A stretch of DNA of 64,000 nt, from positions 124,001-188,000 of the forward strand of contig CAVPBX010000012.1 of the NCBI GenBank assembly GCA_963702305.1. The letters are read 5' to 3'. The notes beneath the pieces are model-generated. The model was not told the DNA's origin, did no database searches, and saw only the letters and a list, made by a program, of their open reading frames with translations. Below, piece after piece: positions 9,453 to 18,470 of this stretch (positions within the stretch are counted from its first letter, which is position 1; each line of letters begins with the position of its first letter). Both the position numbers and the translations under genes were made by a program. The stretch is from PALSA-693 sp963702305. GTDB lineage: Bacteria > Actinomycetota > Acidimicrobiia > Acidimicrobiales > Palsa-688.

Positions 9453-9467
9453 GTTGCATGACGGAAC
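9453..9467. promoter_or_regulatory. Putative HxlR operator, copy 2, over the exporter start codon
   Basis: GTTGCATGACGGAAC differs from copy 1 at two positions and lies exactly 32 bp downstream, about three helical turns. It covers the ATG at 9458, so a bound repressor would block expression directly. Confidence 0.5.
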
Positions 9468-10918
9468 GGACTGCGGACGAGCAGGCGGAGCGGCGCCGGC
9501 GGACGTTGGTGTTCGCGGTGACCGCGCTGGGAGCGTTCATGGCGTCGCTCGACCTGTCGATCGTCAACGTGGCCTTTCCCGCCCTCCAGCATTCCTTCCC
9601 CCATGATTCCCGGGCCACCCTGGCCTGGGTGATCACCGCCTACACCATCGTGTTCGCCTCGCTGCTGGTGACGGCCGGGCGGACCGCGGACCGGTTGGGG
9701 CGGCGGCGGGTGTTCTTCGCCGGCCTGGGCGTCTTCACCCTGGGCTCGGCGATGTGCGCGCTGGCGCCGTCGGTGGTGTGGTTGATCGCCGGGCGAGTCA
9801 TCCAGGGCACCGGAGCCGCGGCGATGGTGCCGTCATCGGTCGGACTCCTCCTCGGCGCCTTTCCGGTCGCCCGCCGCTCGCAGATCGTGGCCCTGTGGGG
9901 TGGCGTGGGCGCCCTCGCCGTGGCGACCGGGCCCTCGCTGGGGGCGGTCCTGATCTCCGCGGGCGGCTGGCGGTGGGCGTTCTTCGTCAACCTGCCGATC
10001 GGGTTGGTGGCCTGGCTGGGTGGTCGCCGGGTGCTGGCCGAGTCGCGCCTCGAGGGCATCGAGGGCCGCCCGGACTATGCCGGGGTGGCCGTCCTGGTGG
10101 CGGCCCTGGCCGCCCTGGTCCTGGGCATCTCGCAAGGACCGACCTGGGGTTGGGGCAATGCCCGCACCGTCGCCTGCTTCGCGGTGGCGCCGGTGCTGGG
10201 CGCGGTGTTCGTCTACCGGTCGGCGCGGCACCCGGAGCCGGTACTGGACTTGCGGCTGTTCTCGGCCCGGTCTTTTTCCGTGGCCAACGCCGCGGTCGTG
10301 CTGTATGCCATGGGCTTCTACGCCATGCTCCTCGGCAACGTGCTGTTCTTGACCGGCGTGTGGCACTACACGATCCTGCGGGCCGGCCTCGCCATCACCC
10401 CCGGGCCGCTCGTCGTCGCCGCGGTCTCCGGGCCCGCCGGCCGGGTGGCGGCGCGGGTGGGATTCCGGGCCGTGCTGGTGGTCGGCTCGGTGGTGTTCGC
10501 CGGCGGGCTGATCTGGTACGCCACCATGATCGGTCTCCACCCGCAGTTCTGGACGCGCTGGCTGCCCGGCGGCCTCCTCACCGGCCTGGGCATCGGCCTC
10601 ACCTTCCCAGTCATGAGCGCGGCGGCGGTGTCGAGCCTGCCCGGCCATCGCTTTGCGGTCGGCAGCGCGGTCAACCAGACGGCCCGCCAGGTCGGCGGCT
10701 CCATCGGCATCGCCCTCCTGGTGGCGATCCTCGGCACCCCCCTCACCGCGGCGGCCGCCCTCACCGGCTTCCGGCACCTGTGGGTGTTCGCAGGCACGAT
10801 GGCCGCCCTGTCCGGGGCCGTGTCCATCCTGCTGGGGCCGGCGACCCGCGTGCAGGCGGCGCCGGCGGTCGAGGCCGGCGCCCCGGCGCTGGCGCCCTCG
10901 GCCGAAGCGGTCGGCTGA
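9458..10918 (+). CDS. MFS transporter, DHA2 (14-helix) drug exporter type
   Basis: A 486-residue proton-driven exporter. It has the DHA2 first-helix signature ALGAFMASLDLSIVNVAFPA, the loop 2-3 motif GRTADRLGRRRVFFAG, and motif C-like glycines further on, with 14 predicted membrane segments. The ATG at 9458 is set by the family start and by the short gap to hxlR. With the divergent HxlR repressor it forms a classical inducible efflux pair. The substrate is unknown, but HxlR partners often respond to electrophiles or quinones. Confidence 0.9.
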   Translation: MTERTADEQAERRRRTLVFAVTALGAFMASLDLSIVNVAFPALQHSFPHDSRATLAWVITAYTIVFASLLVTAGRTADRLGRRRVFFAGLGVFTLGSAMCALAPSVVWLIAGRVIQGTGAAAMVPSSVGLLLGAFPVARRSQIVALWGGVGALAVATGPSLGAVLISAGGWRWAFFVNLPIGLVAWLGGRRVLAESRLEGIEGRPDYAGVAVLVAALAALVLGISQGPTWGWGNARTVACFAVAPVLGAVFVYRSARHPEPVLDLRLFSARSFSVANAAVVLYAMGFYAMLLGNVLFLTGVWHYTILRAGLAITPGPLVVAAVSGPAGRVAARVGFRAVLVVGSVVFAGGLIWYATMIGLHPQFWTRWLPGGLLTGLGIGLTFPVMSAAAVSSLPGHRFAVGSAVNQTARQVGGSIGIALLVAILGTPLTAAAALTGFRHLWVFAGTMAALSGAVSILLGPATRVQAAPAVEAGAPALAPSAEAVG

Positions 10919-10961
10919 GCGCTCCGGCCCACAGATCCGGCGCGGCGGCCGCGGACCGGCC

Positions 10962-11741
10962 ATGATCTTGGGGGCTGCTGGTTGGCTACCGACAACCCGA
11001 GCGCCGAAGAAGGGGGCCAGATTGGAAACCTCGGTCGATGAGATCGCCAGTGGTATCTACCGCATCTCCACGTGGGTCGACGAGATCGCCCCGCCGGCCG
11101 GCTTCACGTTCAACCAGTTCTTGATCAACGCCGATGAACCGTTGCTGTTCCACACCGGGCTGCGGCACATGTTCCCGCTGGTGTCCGAGGCGGTGGCGCG
11201 CATCGTGCCGGTCGAACGGCTGCGCTGGGTGACGTTCGGGCACGTCGAGGCCGACGAGTGCGGGGCCATGAACGACTGGCTCGCCGCCGCCCCAGACGCT
11301 CAGGTGGCCCACGGGGTGACCGGCTGCCTGGTCTCCCTCAACGACCTGTGCGACCGGCCGCCGCGCCCGCTCGCGGACGGGGAGACCATGGACCTGGGCG
11401 GCAAAGTGGTGCGCCACATCGACACGCCCCATGTCCCCCACGCCTGGGAGGCCCGGGTCCTGTACGAGGAGACCACGGGGACGCTGCTGTGCGGGGACCT
11501 CTTCACCCACTTTGGCCACGGACCGGCCGTCACCGATCACGACATCGTGGGGCCGGCCATGGAAGCCGAAGCCATCTTCCGGTTCTCCTGCCTGGCGCCC
11601 GACACCGCCGCCGTCATGCGCCGGCTCGGGGATCTGGAACCGCGGACGCTGGCGTTGATGCACGGCTCGTCCTTCGCGGGCGACGCCGGGCGGGCCTTGC
11701 ACGACCTGGCCGGCGCCTACGAGACGCAATATCTGAGCTGA
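10962..11741 (+). CDS. MBL-fold metallohydrolase resembling oxygen-binding di-iron proteins
   Basis: A metallo-beta-lactamase-fold protein. Instead of the hydrolytic HxHxDH it has HVEADECG (about residues 88-95), the HxExD pattern of flavodiiron and ODP-type proteins that bind two irons. Further ligands fit CGDLFTHFG and ALMHGSSF. No flavodoxin domain follows. The ATG at 10962 gives 259 residues, but a TTG at 11022 has a better Shine-Dalgarno (GAAGGGGG) and starts where similarity begins, so the shorter form is quite possible. A role in oxygen or redox sensing is inferred only. Confidence 0.8.
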   Translation: MILGAAGWLPTTRAPKKGARLETSVDEIASGIYRISTWVDEIAPPAGFTFNQFLINADEPLLFHTGLRHMFPLVSEAVARIVPVERLRWVTFGHVEADECGAMNDWLAAAPDAQVAHGVTGCLVSLNDLCDRPPRPLADGETMDLGGKVVRHIDTPHVPHAWEARVLYEETTGTLLCGDLFTHFGHGPAVTDHDIVGPAMEAEAIFRFSCLAPDTAAVMRRLGDLEPRTLALMHGSSFAGDAGRALHDLAGAYETQYLS

Positions 11742-11839
11742 GCTCTCGCCGGCGCGGCCCCGGTCCGGACGGCGTACGCTCGACCACCGCGACAACGGTC
11801 GCCACGCCCGCCGCGACCGGCCCAGGGAGGAGCGATCCG

Positions 11840-13113
11840 ATGAGCACACCAGGCACACCAGGGGCTCGCCCGGCTCGCCCGGCTCGCCCGGCTCGCCCGG
11901 CTCGCCCGGCGACCAGCGCCAACCGTCGCCTCCCGCCATCGACCCAGAGCTGCTGGCCGACGCCGGCCGGCGCCTCGACGCCGCGGTGGCGCTGCGCCGG
12001 CGGATCCACGCCCGCCCCGAGACCGGCCTGGACCTGCCCGTCACCCAGGAGGCGGTCCTCGACGCCCTCGACGGGCTGGGGCTGGATCTGAGCACCGGCA
12101 CCGCGACCACCTCGGTGGTGGCGGTCCTGCAGGGCGACCGGCCCGGGCCGACCACCCTCCTGCGGGCGGACATGGACGCCCTGGAGATGCCCGAGAGCAC
12201 CGGCCTGGACTTCGCCTCGACCGTCGACGGCAAGATGCACGCGTGCGGCCACGATGCCCACGTGGCGATGCTGGTCGGGGCCGCCCGGGTCCTGGCCGAC
12301 CATCGCGCCGAGCTGGGCCGGGTGGTGTTGATGTTCCAGCCCGGCGAGGAGGGCCACGGCGGCGCCCGGATCATGCTCGACGAGGGACTGCTCGCCACCC
12401 ACGGCCGGATCGACCGGGCCTTCGCCCTCCACGTGACCCCGAACATGCCCTCCGGCCTGGTCGGCTGCCGGGCCGGCCCCATGCTGGCGTCGTGCGACGA
12501 GTTCCGCATCGTCGTGACCGGGCGGGGCGGCCACGCCTCGATGCCCCATGACGCCACTGACCCGATCCCCGTCGCGTGCGAGATCGTGACGGCCCTGCAG
12601 TCGATGGTGACCCGGGTGGTGCCGGCCTTCGACCCGGCGGTGGTCACGGTGACCCGCCTCGTCGCCGGCACCGCGTTCAACGTCATCCCCGAGTCGGTGA
12701 CGTGCGAAGGGACCATCCGTTCGGTGTCCGATGCGTCGCGCGACCTGGCCATCACCGGCCTGCTGCGGGTCGCCGAGCACGTGGCCGCCGCCCACGGCTG
12801 CCAGGCCGCGGTCGAGGTCATCGCCGACAGCCACTACCCCGTCACCGTCAACGACGCCACCGCCGCGGCCCGCACCCTCTCCGTGGCCCGGGACCTGATC
12901 GGCCCGGGGCGGGTGGTGCAGATGCCCACGCCCGTCATGGGCGCCGAGGATTGGTCCTACGTCCTCCAGCAGGTGCCGGGCTCCATGGCCTTCCTCGGCG
13001 CCGGTCCTCCAGGGGTGAAACACCCCGCCCCCAACCACTCCAACCGCATGCTCATCGACGAGGCGGCGATGGCTACCGGAATCGCCCTGCACGCGGCCAT
13101 GGCCCTCAACTAA
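11840..13113 (+). CDS. M20 family metallopeptidase / amidohydrolase, frameshifted in its leader
   Basis: A zinc-dependent amidohydrolase of the HipO/IAA-amino-acid hydrolase type. Visible features are LRADMDALEM, the metal-binding HACGHDAHVAML, FQPGEEGHGGARIML with the catalytic Glu, and a dimerisation domain with GRGGHASMPH. The open frame holding these begins only at GTG 11986, but ATG 11840 has a strong GGGAGGAG ribosome site and reads into a Gly-Ser-Pro repeat one frame off. Adding one G to the GGGG at 11861-11864 makes a 424-residue protein starting MSTPGTPG followed by GSP repeats. Substrate not determined. Confidence 0.82.
11863..11907. repeat. 9-bp tandem repeat, five perfect copies
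   Basis: GGCTCGCCC is repeated five times without error and encodes Gly-Ser-Pro units in the M20 reading frame. It sits just after the start codon, next to the inferred indel. Confidence 0.92.
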
Positions 13114-13622
13114 CTCGGGGGGTGGCTGGTCGACTCCGCCAGCTGCTTGATCCCCTCGACGGTGGCCTGCATATTGGCGCGCCACTCTTCCAGGCGCCGC
13201 TCGATGATGCGTTCCTCCTTGTCCGGCCGGGCTTCGATGGCGGCCGTCAGGCCGGACCGGGCGGGCCCCATGCGAGCCGACTGCCGCAAGCGGGTGCCTG
13301 CACCTTCCGGCTCCAGCTCGAACCGCCACGAGGCGGCGACCCCGCCGTCGCCCTGGACGTCCCAGCCGAACACCCGGCCGTCGTCGCAGGCCACCACCAC
13401 GCTGGTGCTCTGCCACGCGCCGATCGCCGGATGCTCGTTGCGGCCCCGAAAGGAGGCGCCCACGGCCGGCCCCGGACCGTCGCCCACCCACTCGGCCCCG
13501 CAGAACTCGTTGGAGAAACGGGCGGGTAGTTGGATGTCGGTGACCAGCGCCCACACCCGGACGGGCGGGGCGGCCACGAAGATCTCGGCCTGCGCAGTAG
13601 GGCCATCGACGTAGCGCACCAT
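13110..13622 (-). CDS. SRPBCC (polyketide cyclase/START-like) family protein
   Basis: A 170-residue helix-grip protein with the typical start AEIFVAAPPVRVWALVTDI and a later FGWDVQ/SWRFELEP beta-strand pair. These proteins bind hydrophobic ligands in a deep cavity; the ligand is unknown here. The ATG at 13622 has a strong GGAGGGAGG ribosome site. It is divergent from the LLM gene with 35 bp between starts, so the two may share regulation. Its end nearly meets the M20 gene. Confidence 0.85.
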   Translation of the reverse strand: MVRYVDGPTAQAEIFVAAPPVRVWALVTDIQLPARFSNEFCGAEWVGDGPGPAVGASFRGRNEHPAIGAWQSTSVVVACDDGRVFGWDVQGDGGVAASWRFELEPEGAGTRLRQSARMGPARSGLTAAIEARPDKEERIIERRLEEWRANMQATVEGIKQLAESTSHPPS

Positions 13623-13657
13623 TCCCTCCCTCCGTTGGAAGACCGTAGCCTGGTTCG

Positions 13658-14782
13658 GTGGCCGAGTCTCGGGGGTCGGCGGGAGCGGCGGGGCCGGCGG
13701 GAGCGGCGGGGCTGGCGGGAGCGGCGGGGCTGGGCCAGTTGCGGGTGGCCATCGGGATCGGCGCCGTCGACGAGGCGTCCGCCCGCTTCGTGATCGAGGC
13801 CGAACGGCTCGGCGTGGACTCCGTCTGGGTCCCCGAGGCGTGGGGCTACGACGCCCTGACACCGCTGGCGTTCCTGGCGGCCCGCACCTCGACGGTGCGA
13901 CTGGCGTCGGGGATCGCCCAGCTCGGGACCCGGACGCCGGCGCTGCTGGCCATGTCCGCCATGTCGTTGGCGGCGCTTTCCGGCGGCCGATTCCTCCTCG
14001 GTCTCGGCGTCAGCGGGCCCCAGGTGATGGAAGGGTGGCACGGGGTCCGCTTCGAATCGCCGCTGGCCCTGACACGGGAAACCATCGAGATCGTGCGGCA
14101 GGTGGCCCGGGGCGACCGCTTGGCGCACTTCGGTCCCGCGTTCGAGATCCCGAGGCCGGGGGGCCCGGGCCGGCCGATCCGGTCGATGGCGCCGCCGGCG
14201 GTCATTCCCGTCTACCTGGCCGCTCTGGGCCCGAAGAACCTAGCCCTGGCCGGGGAGGTGGCGGACGGCTGGATCGGCAACGCCTTCATGCCGGAGACGG
14301 CGCCGGCGTTCCTGGATCATCTGCAGGTCGGGGCGGCCCGGGCCGGTCGGTCCATCGGGGATCTGGACCTGGTGATCCCGGTCGGGCTGGAGATCACCGA
14401 CGATGTGGATGGGGCCGCGGCCCGGCACGCCGCCGGGTATGCGTTCACCATCGGCGCCATGGGCACCGAGTCCCAGAACTTCTACAACGCGGCCTTCGCC
14501 CGCCAGGGCTACGGCGACGACGTGCGGGCCGTCGAGCAGCTATGGCGGGACGGCAAGCGGGAGGAGGCGGCGGCCCGGGTCCCACGCGACCTCGGGTTCC
14601 GGACCAACCTGCTTGGCCCGCCAGCAGTCATCCGCGATCGCCTTTGGGCCTACCGCCGGGCCGGGGTCACCACCCTGCAGGTGAAGCCATCCGGCACGGA
14701 CTCGGCGGCGCTCGATGCGCTCGCCGCCGTCATCGACCTGGTGGGCGAGGTCAACGCCTCGGGTGCAGACCGGGGTGGCTGA
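13658..14782 (+). CDS. LLM class flavin/F420-dependent oxidoreductase
   Basis: A 374-residue TIM-barrel enzyme of the luciferase-like superfamily. Signature segments are DSVWVPEAWGYDALTPLAF, ALSGGRFLLGLGVSGPQV and PVYLAALGPKNLALAGEVADG, typical of the F420-binding branch. The first 27 residues are a Gly/Ala-rich stretch from an 18-bp tandem repeat. A TTG at 13739 or GTG at 13745 would remove it and begin at the barrel, so the GTG at 13658 is tentative. It probably carries out hydride transfer on an unknown aldehyde, alcohol or xenobiotic. Confidence 0.87.
   Translation: MAESRGSAGAAGPAGAAGLAGAAGLGQLRVAIGIGAVDEASARFVIEAERLGVDSVWVPEAWGYDALTPLAFLAARTSTVRLASGIAQLGTRTPALLAMSAMSLAALSGGRFLLGLGVSGPQVMEGWHGVRFESPLALTRETIEIVRQVARGDRLAHFGPAFEIPRPGGPGRPIRSMAPPAVIPVYLAALGPKNLALAGEVADGWIGNAFMPETAPAFLDHLQVGAARAGRSIGDLDLVIPVGLEITDDVDGAAARHAAGYAFTIGAMGTESQNFYNAAFARQGYGDDVRAVEQLWRDGKREEAAARVPRDLGFRTNLLGPPAVIRDRLWAYRRAGVTTLQVKPSGTDSAALDALAAVIDLVGEVNASGADRGG
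13678..13731. repeat. 18-bp tandem repeat, three copies
   Basis: Three near-perfect 18-bp units beginning GGCGGGAGCGGCGGG encode repeated Gly-Ala residues at the very start of the LLM gene. The period keeps the frame. Confidence 0.88.
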
Positions 14783-14783
14783 G

Positions 14784-14882
14784 GCGGGGCGGGGCGGCCC
14801 CTGGCCGGCGGCGGGGCGAGGTCGGGCGGCGGGGCGAGGTCGGGCGGCGGGGCGGGGCGGGGCGGCCCCTGGCCGGCGGCGG
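14784..14882. repeat. G-rich intergenic repeat block with two 31-bp direct repeats
   Basis: Identical 31-bp copies occupy 14784-14814 and 14852-14882. Between them an 18-bp GGGGCGAGGTCGGGCGGC-like unit is tandemly repeated. The block lies between the converging LLM and BNR-repeat genes and is rich in G runs, so it could form quadruplex structures. No obvious rho-independent terminator with a T tail is visible. Confidence 0.8.
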
Positions 14883-14895
14883 CTACCGCCGACGG

Positions 14896-17475
14896 CTACC
14901 GCCCGCCGGCGAGGGAGATGCGCCAGATGCCCCGCCCGTGAGTGGCGGCGTAGAGGTAGCCGTGGGGGCCGACGGTGACGTCGTCGACCACGGCGTTGGG
15001 CAGGCCGGTCCCGAGCCGTGACCATTCGGTCGAGCGACCCGCGCCGGCCGGGGCCGTGAACATCCCCTGATCGGTGGCGAGCGCCAGCTGGTGGCCCATC
15101 AGGACGAGGGCGTCGCCGGGCACGTCGGGCAGGTTGCCGGAGATGTCGGTCCACGACTTCCCGCCGTTGCGGGTCTCGAAAACATGGCCGACACCGCCGC
15201 CCGGGATCCAGCGCCGCGAGAAGCCGTTGAAGACCGCGTAGGCGTGGGCCGGGTTGGCCGGGTCGACCGTGACGCCGGCGATGTACCGGTTGGGCAGGCC
15301 GGTGGTGCTCACCTGGTGCCAGGTGCCGCCGTAGTTGGTGGCGATGCCGGAGGCAAAGGCCGGCCCCGGGTTGCCACCACCGGAGACCCAGGCCGCGTAG
15401 ATGATCTGGCCGGAATGGGCGGACGACAGGGCGGTGACGGCATCGCCGGCGCCGGTGTCGTAGACGTTCGTCCAGGTGCAGGCCGAGTCGGTGCAGCTGG
15501 TGTTCCAGCCGGCCTTGGTGACCCACACGTACCGGCCGCCGGTCACCCACACGTTCGAGTTCTGCTGGTCGGGGATGAGTGGGGTGACGAAACGGGCGCT
15601 GGGATCGCAGTCGGGCCGGAGCTTCAGCCCGACGGTGGCCTGGGCCGCGCACGTCGGGCTCACCGGGTCGTAGAAGGTGTGCCCGCCGTCCGTCGAGGAG
15701 TACATGGTGCCGTCCGTGTACTCGCCGACCATGCGGTTGGCGTTCTCCGGGTCCACCACCACGTCGAATCCGTCCCCGCCAGCGGGCTCGACCATCTGCG
15801 GACTCCCGGTCGCCAACAAGGACGTCCCGTTGTCCTGCAGCCCGCCCCACACGCCGACGCCGGCGCCGTGCGGGCCGAGCTCCCCGGCCCGGGCGTCGTA
15901 GTACTGCAACGACTCCAACGTGGCGTTGAGATCGGTCCAGTCCCCGTACATCTGGGTGTCGCGCAGCGGACGGCTGTAGACCCCGCCGTCGTTGCCGATG
16001 ACGATCTGGTGGTTGGCGATCATCATGGCGTGCTGGTCCGGGTGGGTGACATTGGGGCACCCCGCGGCTGCGCTGTTACAGGCCAGGCCGTAGTTCCAGT
16101 AGGGGCTCGCCGTCACCCAGGTGGTGCCGGCATTGGTGGACTCGAACACCTCTTCCAGGCCGGCGTAGACGTGGTCGGGGTTCTTGGGGTCGACCGCCAG
16201 GTCCTGGTTGTACCAGGCCTGGACCCCGACCCCGTAGCCGGATCCGACGGCCAACGCCGATCCCGACGCCGCCAGCTTGGCCTCGTCGGCGATCTTGGTC
16301 CAGGGCCCCGCCACGCGGGCCGGGCTGCCGCTGGAAAGGAAAATCCCCTGCAGGACCGATTCGTCGCCGGCCGCGATCATCGACAACGACTGGACGATGG
16401 CGTACAGCTTGGTCCCGTCCGCGGAGTAGGCGAAGGTGGTGCGGCCGATGTCGGGTCCGTTGATGTCACCGGTGACGGTGACCGGCGAGAAGGTGGCGCC
16501 GCTGTCGGTCGACTGGTAGAAGCCGTTGTTTTCGGTGTTGCCGGGCCCGTGCCAGCCGATGGCGGCGATCACCACATGGCCGTGGGAGCCGGGCTGGACC
16601 GCCACGTCGGTGACCTGTTGGTCGTAGGGAGGGTTGTCGTTGGCGCCGAAGGGATCCAGGACCTCGGACCACGAACTGCCGCCGGCGGGCAGGCGGAACA
16701 GCCCGTTGTTGGTGGCGGCGTAGGCGTCGCCCTTGGGATCGAACGTGAGCCGGAACACCGTCCGGGACACCAGCGGGTTGTTGCCCAGGGCGTCGTCGCC
16801 GATGCGACGGAAGCTGGCGCCGTCGTTGCCGGAGCGATACACGCCGGTCCCGGCGTAACTGTCCTGGGACGTGTTGGCTTCGCCGGTGCCCACCCACAGC
16901 GAGCCGTCGATGGGATTCACCGCCAGCGACCCGATCGAGAGGCTGGGCTTGGAGTCGAAGACCGGCGTCCAGTGCTGGCCCTTGTCCCAGGACCGCCAGA
17001 CGCCACCGTCGGCCGTGCCCGCGAACCAGGCCCCGTCGGGGGTCTGGGCCAGCGCGGTCGTCCGCCCCCCCACCAGCGAGAACCCGGCGCCCACATTGGA
17101 CCAGAACGGGTCGGTGTAGTTACTGGGCTGGGCGTTGTAGGGCTCGTTGGTCACCTGCTGCCACGCCGACCCGGAGCCGGCCAGGCCGGCGCTCTGCTGG
17201 GCCGCGCTGACGAGCGCGGCCCCGGAGACGGTGGCGGCCGGCGCGGTGCGCTCGAAGTCGTACTGGGCGGCCTGGGCCGCCAGGTCCCCGTCATCGGGCG
17301 TGTGGCTCGACGTGGTCGCCCCGCCGGTGGTGTGGGTGTAGGCGACCTGCGCCTGCTGGCGGGCGGCCGCCCCATGGACGCCGCCGGGAGCGGCGGCCCC
17401 GATGCCGCCCATCGACATGGCTGCGCCGACCGCCATTGTCCCGACCAGAGCCAGCCGCCACGGAACCCGATGCAT
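14896..17475 (-). CDS. Secreted BNR/sialidase-like beta-propeller protein
   Basis: An 859-residue exported protein. A signal peptide (MHRVPWRLALVGTMAVGAAM and on) is followed by about 100 disordered residues and then multiple bladed repeats with Asp-box or YVTN-type motifs, for example STDSGATFSPVTVTG, STDGGHTFYDPV and TRNGGKSWTDISG. These are typical of sortilin/VPS10 and BNR-like propellers that bind surfaces or glycans. The sialidase active-site arginines are not evident, so enzymatic function is not claimed. The start at 17475 has GGAGG five bases upstream. It stands alone on the minus strand. Confidence 0.83.
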   Translation of the reverse strand: MHRVPWRLALVGTMAVGAAMSMGGIGAAAPGGVHGAAARQQAQVAYTHTTGGATTSSHTPDDGDLAAQAAQYDFERTAPAATVSGAALVSAAQQSAGLAGSGSAWQQVTNEPYNAQPSNYTDPFWSNVGAGFSLVGGRTTALAQTPDGAWFAGTADGGVWRSWDKGQHWTPVFDSKPSLSIGSLAVNPIDGSLWVGTGEANTSQDSYAGTGVYRSGNDGASFRRIGDDALGNNPLVSRTVFRLTFDPKGDAYAATNNGLFRLPAGGSSWSEVLDPFGANDNPPYDQQVTDVAVQPGSHGHVVIAAIGWHGPGNTENNGFYQSTDSGATFSPVTVTGDINGPDIGRTTFAYSADGTKLYAIVQSLSMIAAGDESVLQGIFLSSGSPARVAGPWTKIADEAKLAASGSALAVGSGYGVGVQAWYNQDLAVDPKNPDHVYAGLEEVFESTNAGTTWVTASPYWNYGLACNSAAAGCPNVTHPDQHAMMIANHQIVIGNDGGVYSRPLRDTQMYGDWTDLNATLESLQYYDARAGELGPHGAGVGVWGGLQDNGTSLLATGSPQMVEPAGGDGFDVVVDPENANRMVGEYTDGTMYSSTDGGHTFYDPVSPTCAAQATVGLKLRPDCDPSARFVTPLIPDQQNSNVWVTGGRYVWVTKAGWNTSCTDSACTWTNVYDTGAGDAVTALSSAHSGQIIYAAWVSGGGNPGPAFASGIATNYGGTWHQVSTTGLPNRYIAGVTVDPANPAHAYAVFNGFSRRWIPGGGVGHVFETRNGGKSWTDISGNLPDVPGDALVLMGHQLALATDQGMFTAPAGAGRSTEWSRLGTGLPNAVVDDVTVGPHGYLYAATHGRGIWRISLAGGR

Positions 17476-17520
17476 AACGTCCTCCCCAATGATGGAAGTT
17501 ATGGTTGTTTTGTCGGAAGG

Positions 17521-17537
17521 CCGCCTGTTACAGGCGG
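17521..17537 (-). promoter_or_regulatory. Stem-loop in the leader of the BNR-repeat gene
   Basis: A perfect 7-bp stem (CCGCCTG/CAGGCGG) with a three-base loop lies about 45 bases upstream of the start codon. In RNA two G-U pairs could extend it. It may be a 5' UTR stabiliser or the end of an upstream transcript; no riboswitch class is recognised. Confidence 0.5.
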
Positions 17538-17656
17538 TTCTTGTCAGCGGCGGACGATAACACACGTTCCGGCCGGCGTCTGCTGCCTGGTTGGAGCGCC
17601 CGGCCTCGCCGGTCGGGTGATCTGATCACTACCCTCCCGGACAGGAGGTCACACTT

Positions 17657-18451
17657 ATGAGCGCCACGACGGTCATCCGCAGCGACTTCGCCGAGGGGGT
17701 AGCGACCATCACCCTCAACCGGCCCGAAGCCCGTAACGCCCTCAACAGCGAGCTCCTGGCGGCCCTGCCGCAGGCGCTCATCGCCGCCGATGGCGACGAA
17801 CGGGTCCGCGCCATCGTCCTCACTGGCGCGGACCCGGCCTTCTGCGCGGGCCTGGACCTCAAGGAGCTGGGGTCGACGGGCGCCAACCTGGGTGCCGGCG
17901 AGTGGCCGGCCGGCGCCGAGCGCAGCACCCGGGCCCCGTGGCCGGTGCTGACGAAGCCCATCATCGGTGCCGTCAACGGGTCCGCCGTCACCGGCGGCCT
18001 CGAGATAGCCCTGCAGTGCGACTTCCTGATCGCGTCCGAACGGGCCCGGTTCGCCGACACCCACGCCCGGGTCGGGGTCATGCCCGGCTGGGGCCTCACG
18101 GTGCTGCTGCCCCAGGCCATCGGGCTGCGCCGGGCCAAGGAGATGAGCCTCACCGGCAACTTCGTCGACGCCGCCGAGGCCCTGCACCTCGGGCTCGTCA
18201 ACCGGGTGGTGCCCCACGACGAGTTGGTCCCGACCGCCGTCGGCCTGGCGCGCGACATCGCCTCCAACGACCCCGACGGCGTGGCCACCCTCCTGGCCTC
18301 GTACAAGGAGACCGCGCTCACCACTGCCGCCGAGGGACTCCTGATCGAGCGGCGGGTGTCCGAGGCCTGGCGCGGCGATCATTTCGATCCCGCCGAGGTC
18401 GAGCGGCGCCGGGCCGCGGTGCTGGCCCGGGGTCGATCGCAGACCTCGTGA
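17657..18451 (+). CDS. Enoyl-CoA hydratase/isomerase family protein
   Basis: A 264-residue crotonase-fold protein that acts on CoA thioesters. It has the N-terminal TITLNRPEARNALNSELL, the oxyanion-hole loop DPAFCAGLDLKEL and the second oxyanion segment GAVNGSAVTGGLEIALQCDF. The residue where a hydratase would place its first catalytic Glu reads ITGGLEIAL-like, which is compatible with the family. ACAGGAGGTCAC just before the ATG is a strong ribosome site. The following kinase/LLM gene starts 20 bp downstream and is likely cotranscribed. Confidence 0.9.
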   Translation: MSATTVIRSDFAEGVATITLNRPEARNALNSELLAALPQALIAADGDERVRAIVLTGADPAFCAGLDLKELGSTGANLGAGEWPAGAERSTRAPWPVLTKPIIGAVNGSAVTGGLEIALQCDFLIASERARFADTHARVGVMPGWGLTVLLPQAIGLRRAKEMSLTGNFVDAAEALHLGLVNRVVPHDELVPTAVGLARDIASNDPDGVATLLASYKETALTTAAEGLLIERRVSEAWRGDHFDPAEVERRRAAVLARGRSQTS

Positions 18452-18470
18452 AACCGGCCTGACCATCCCG

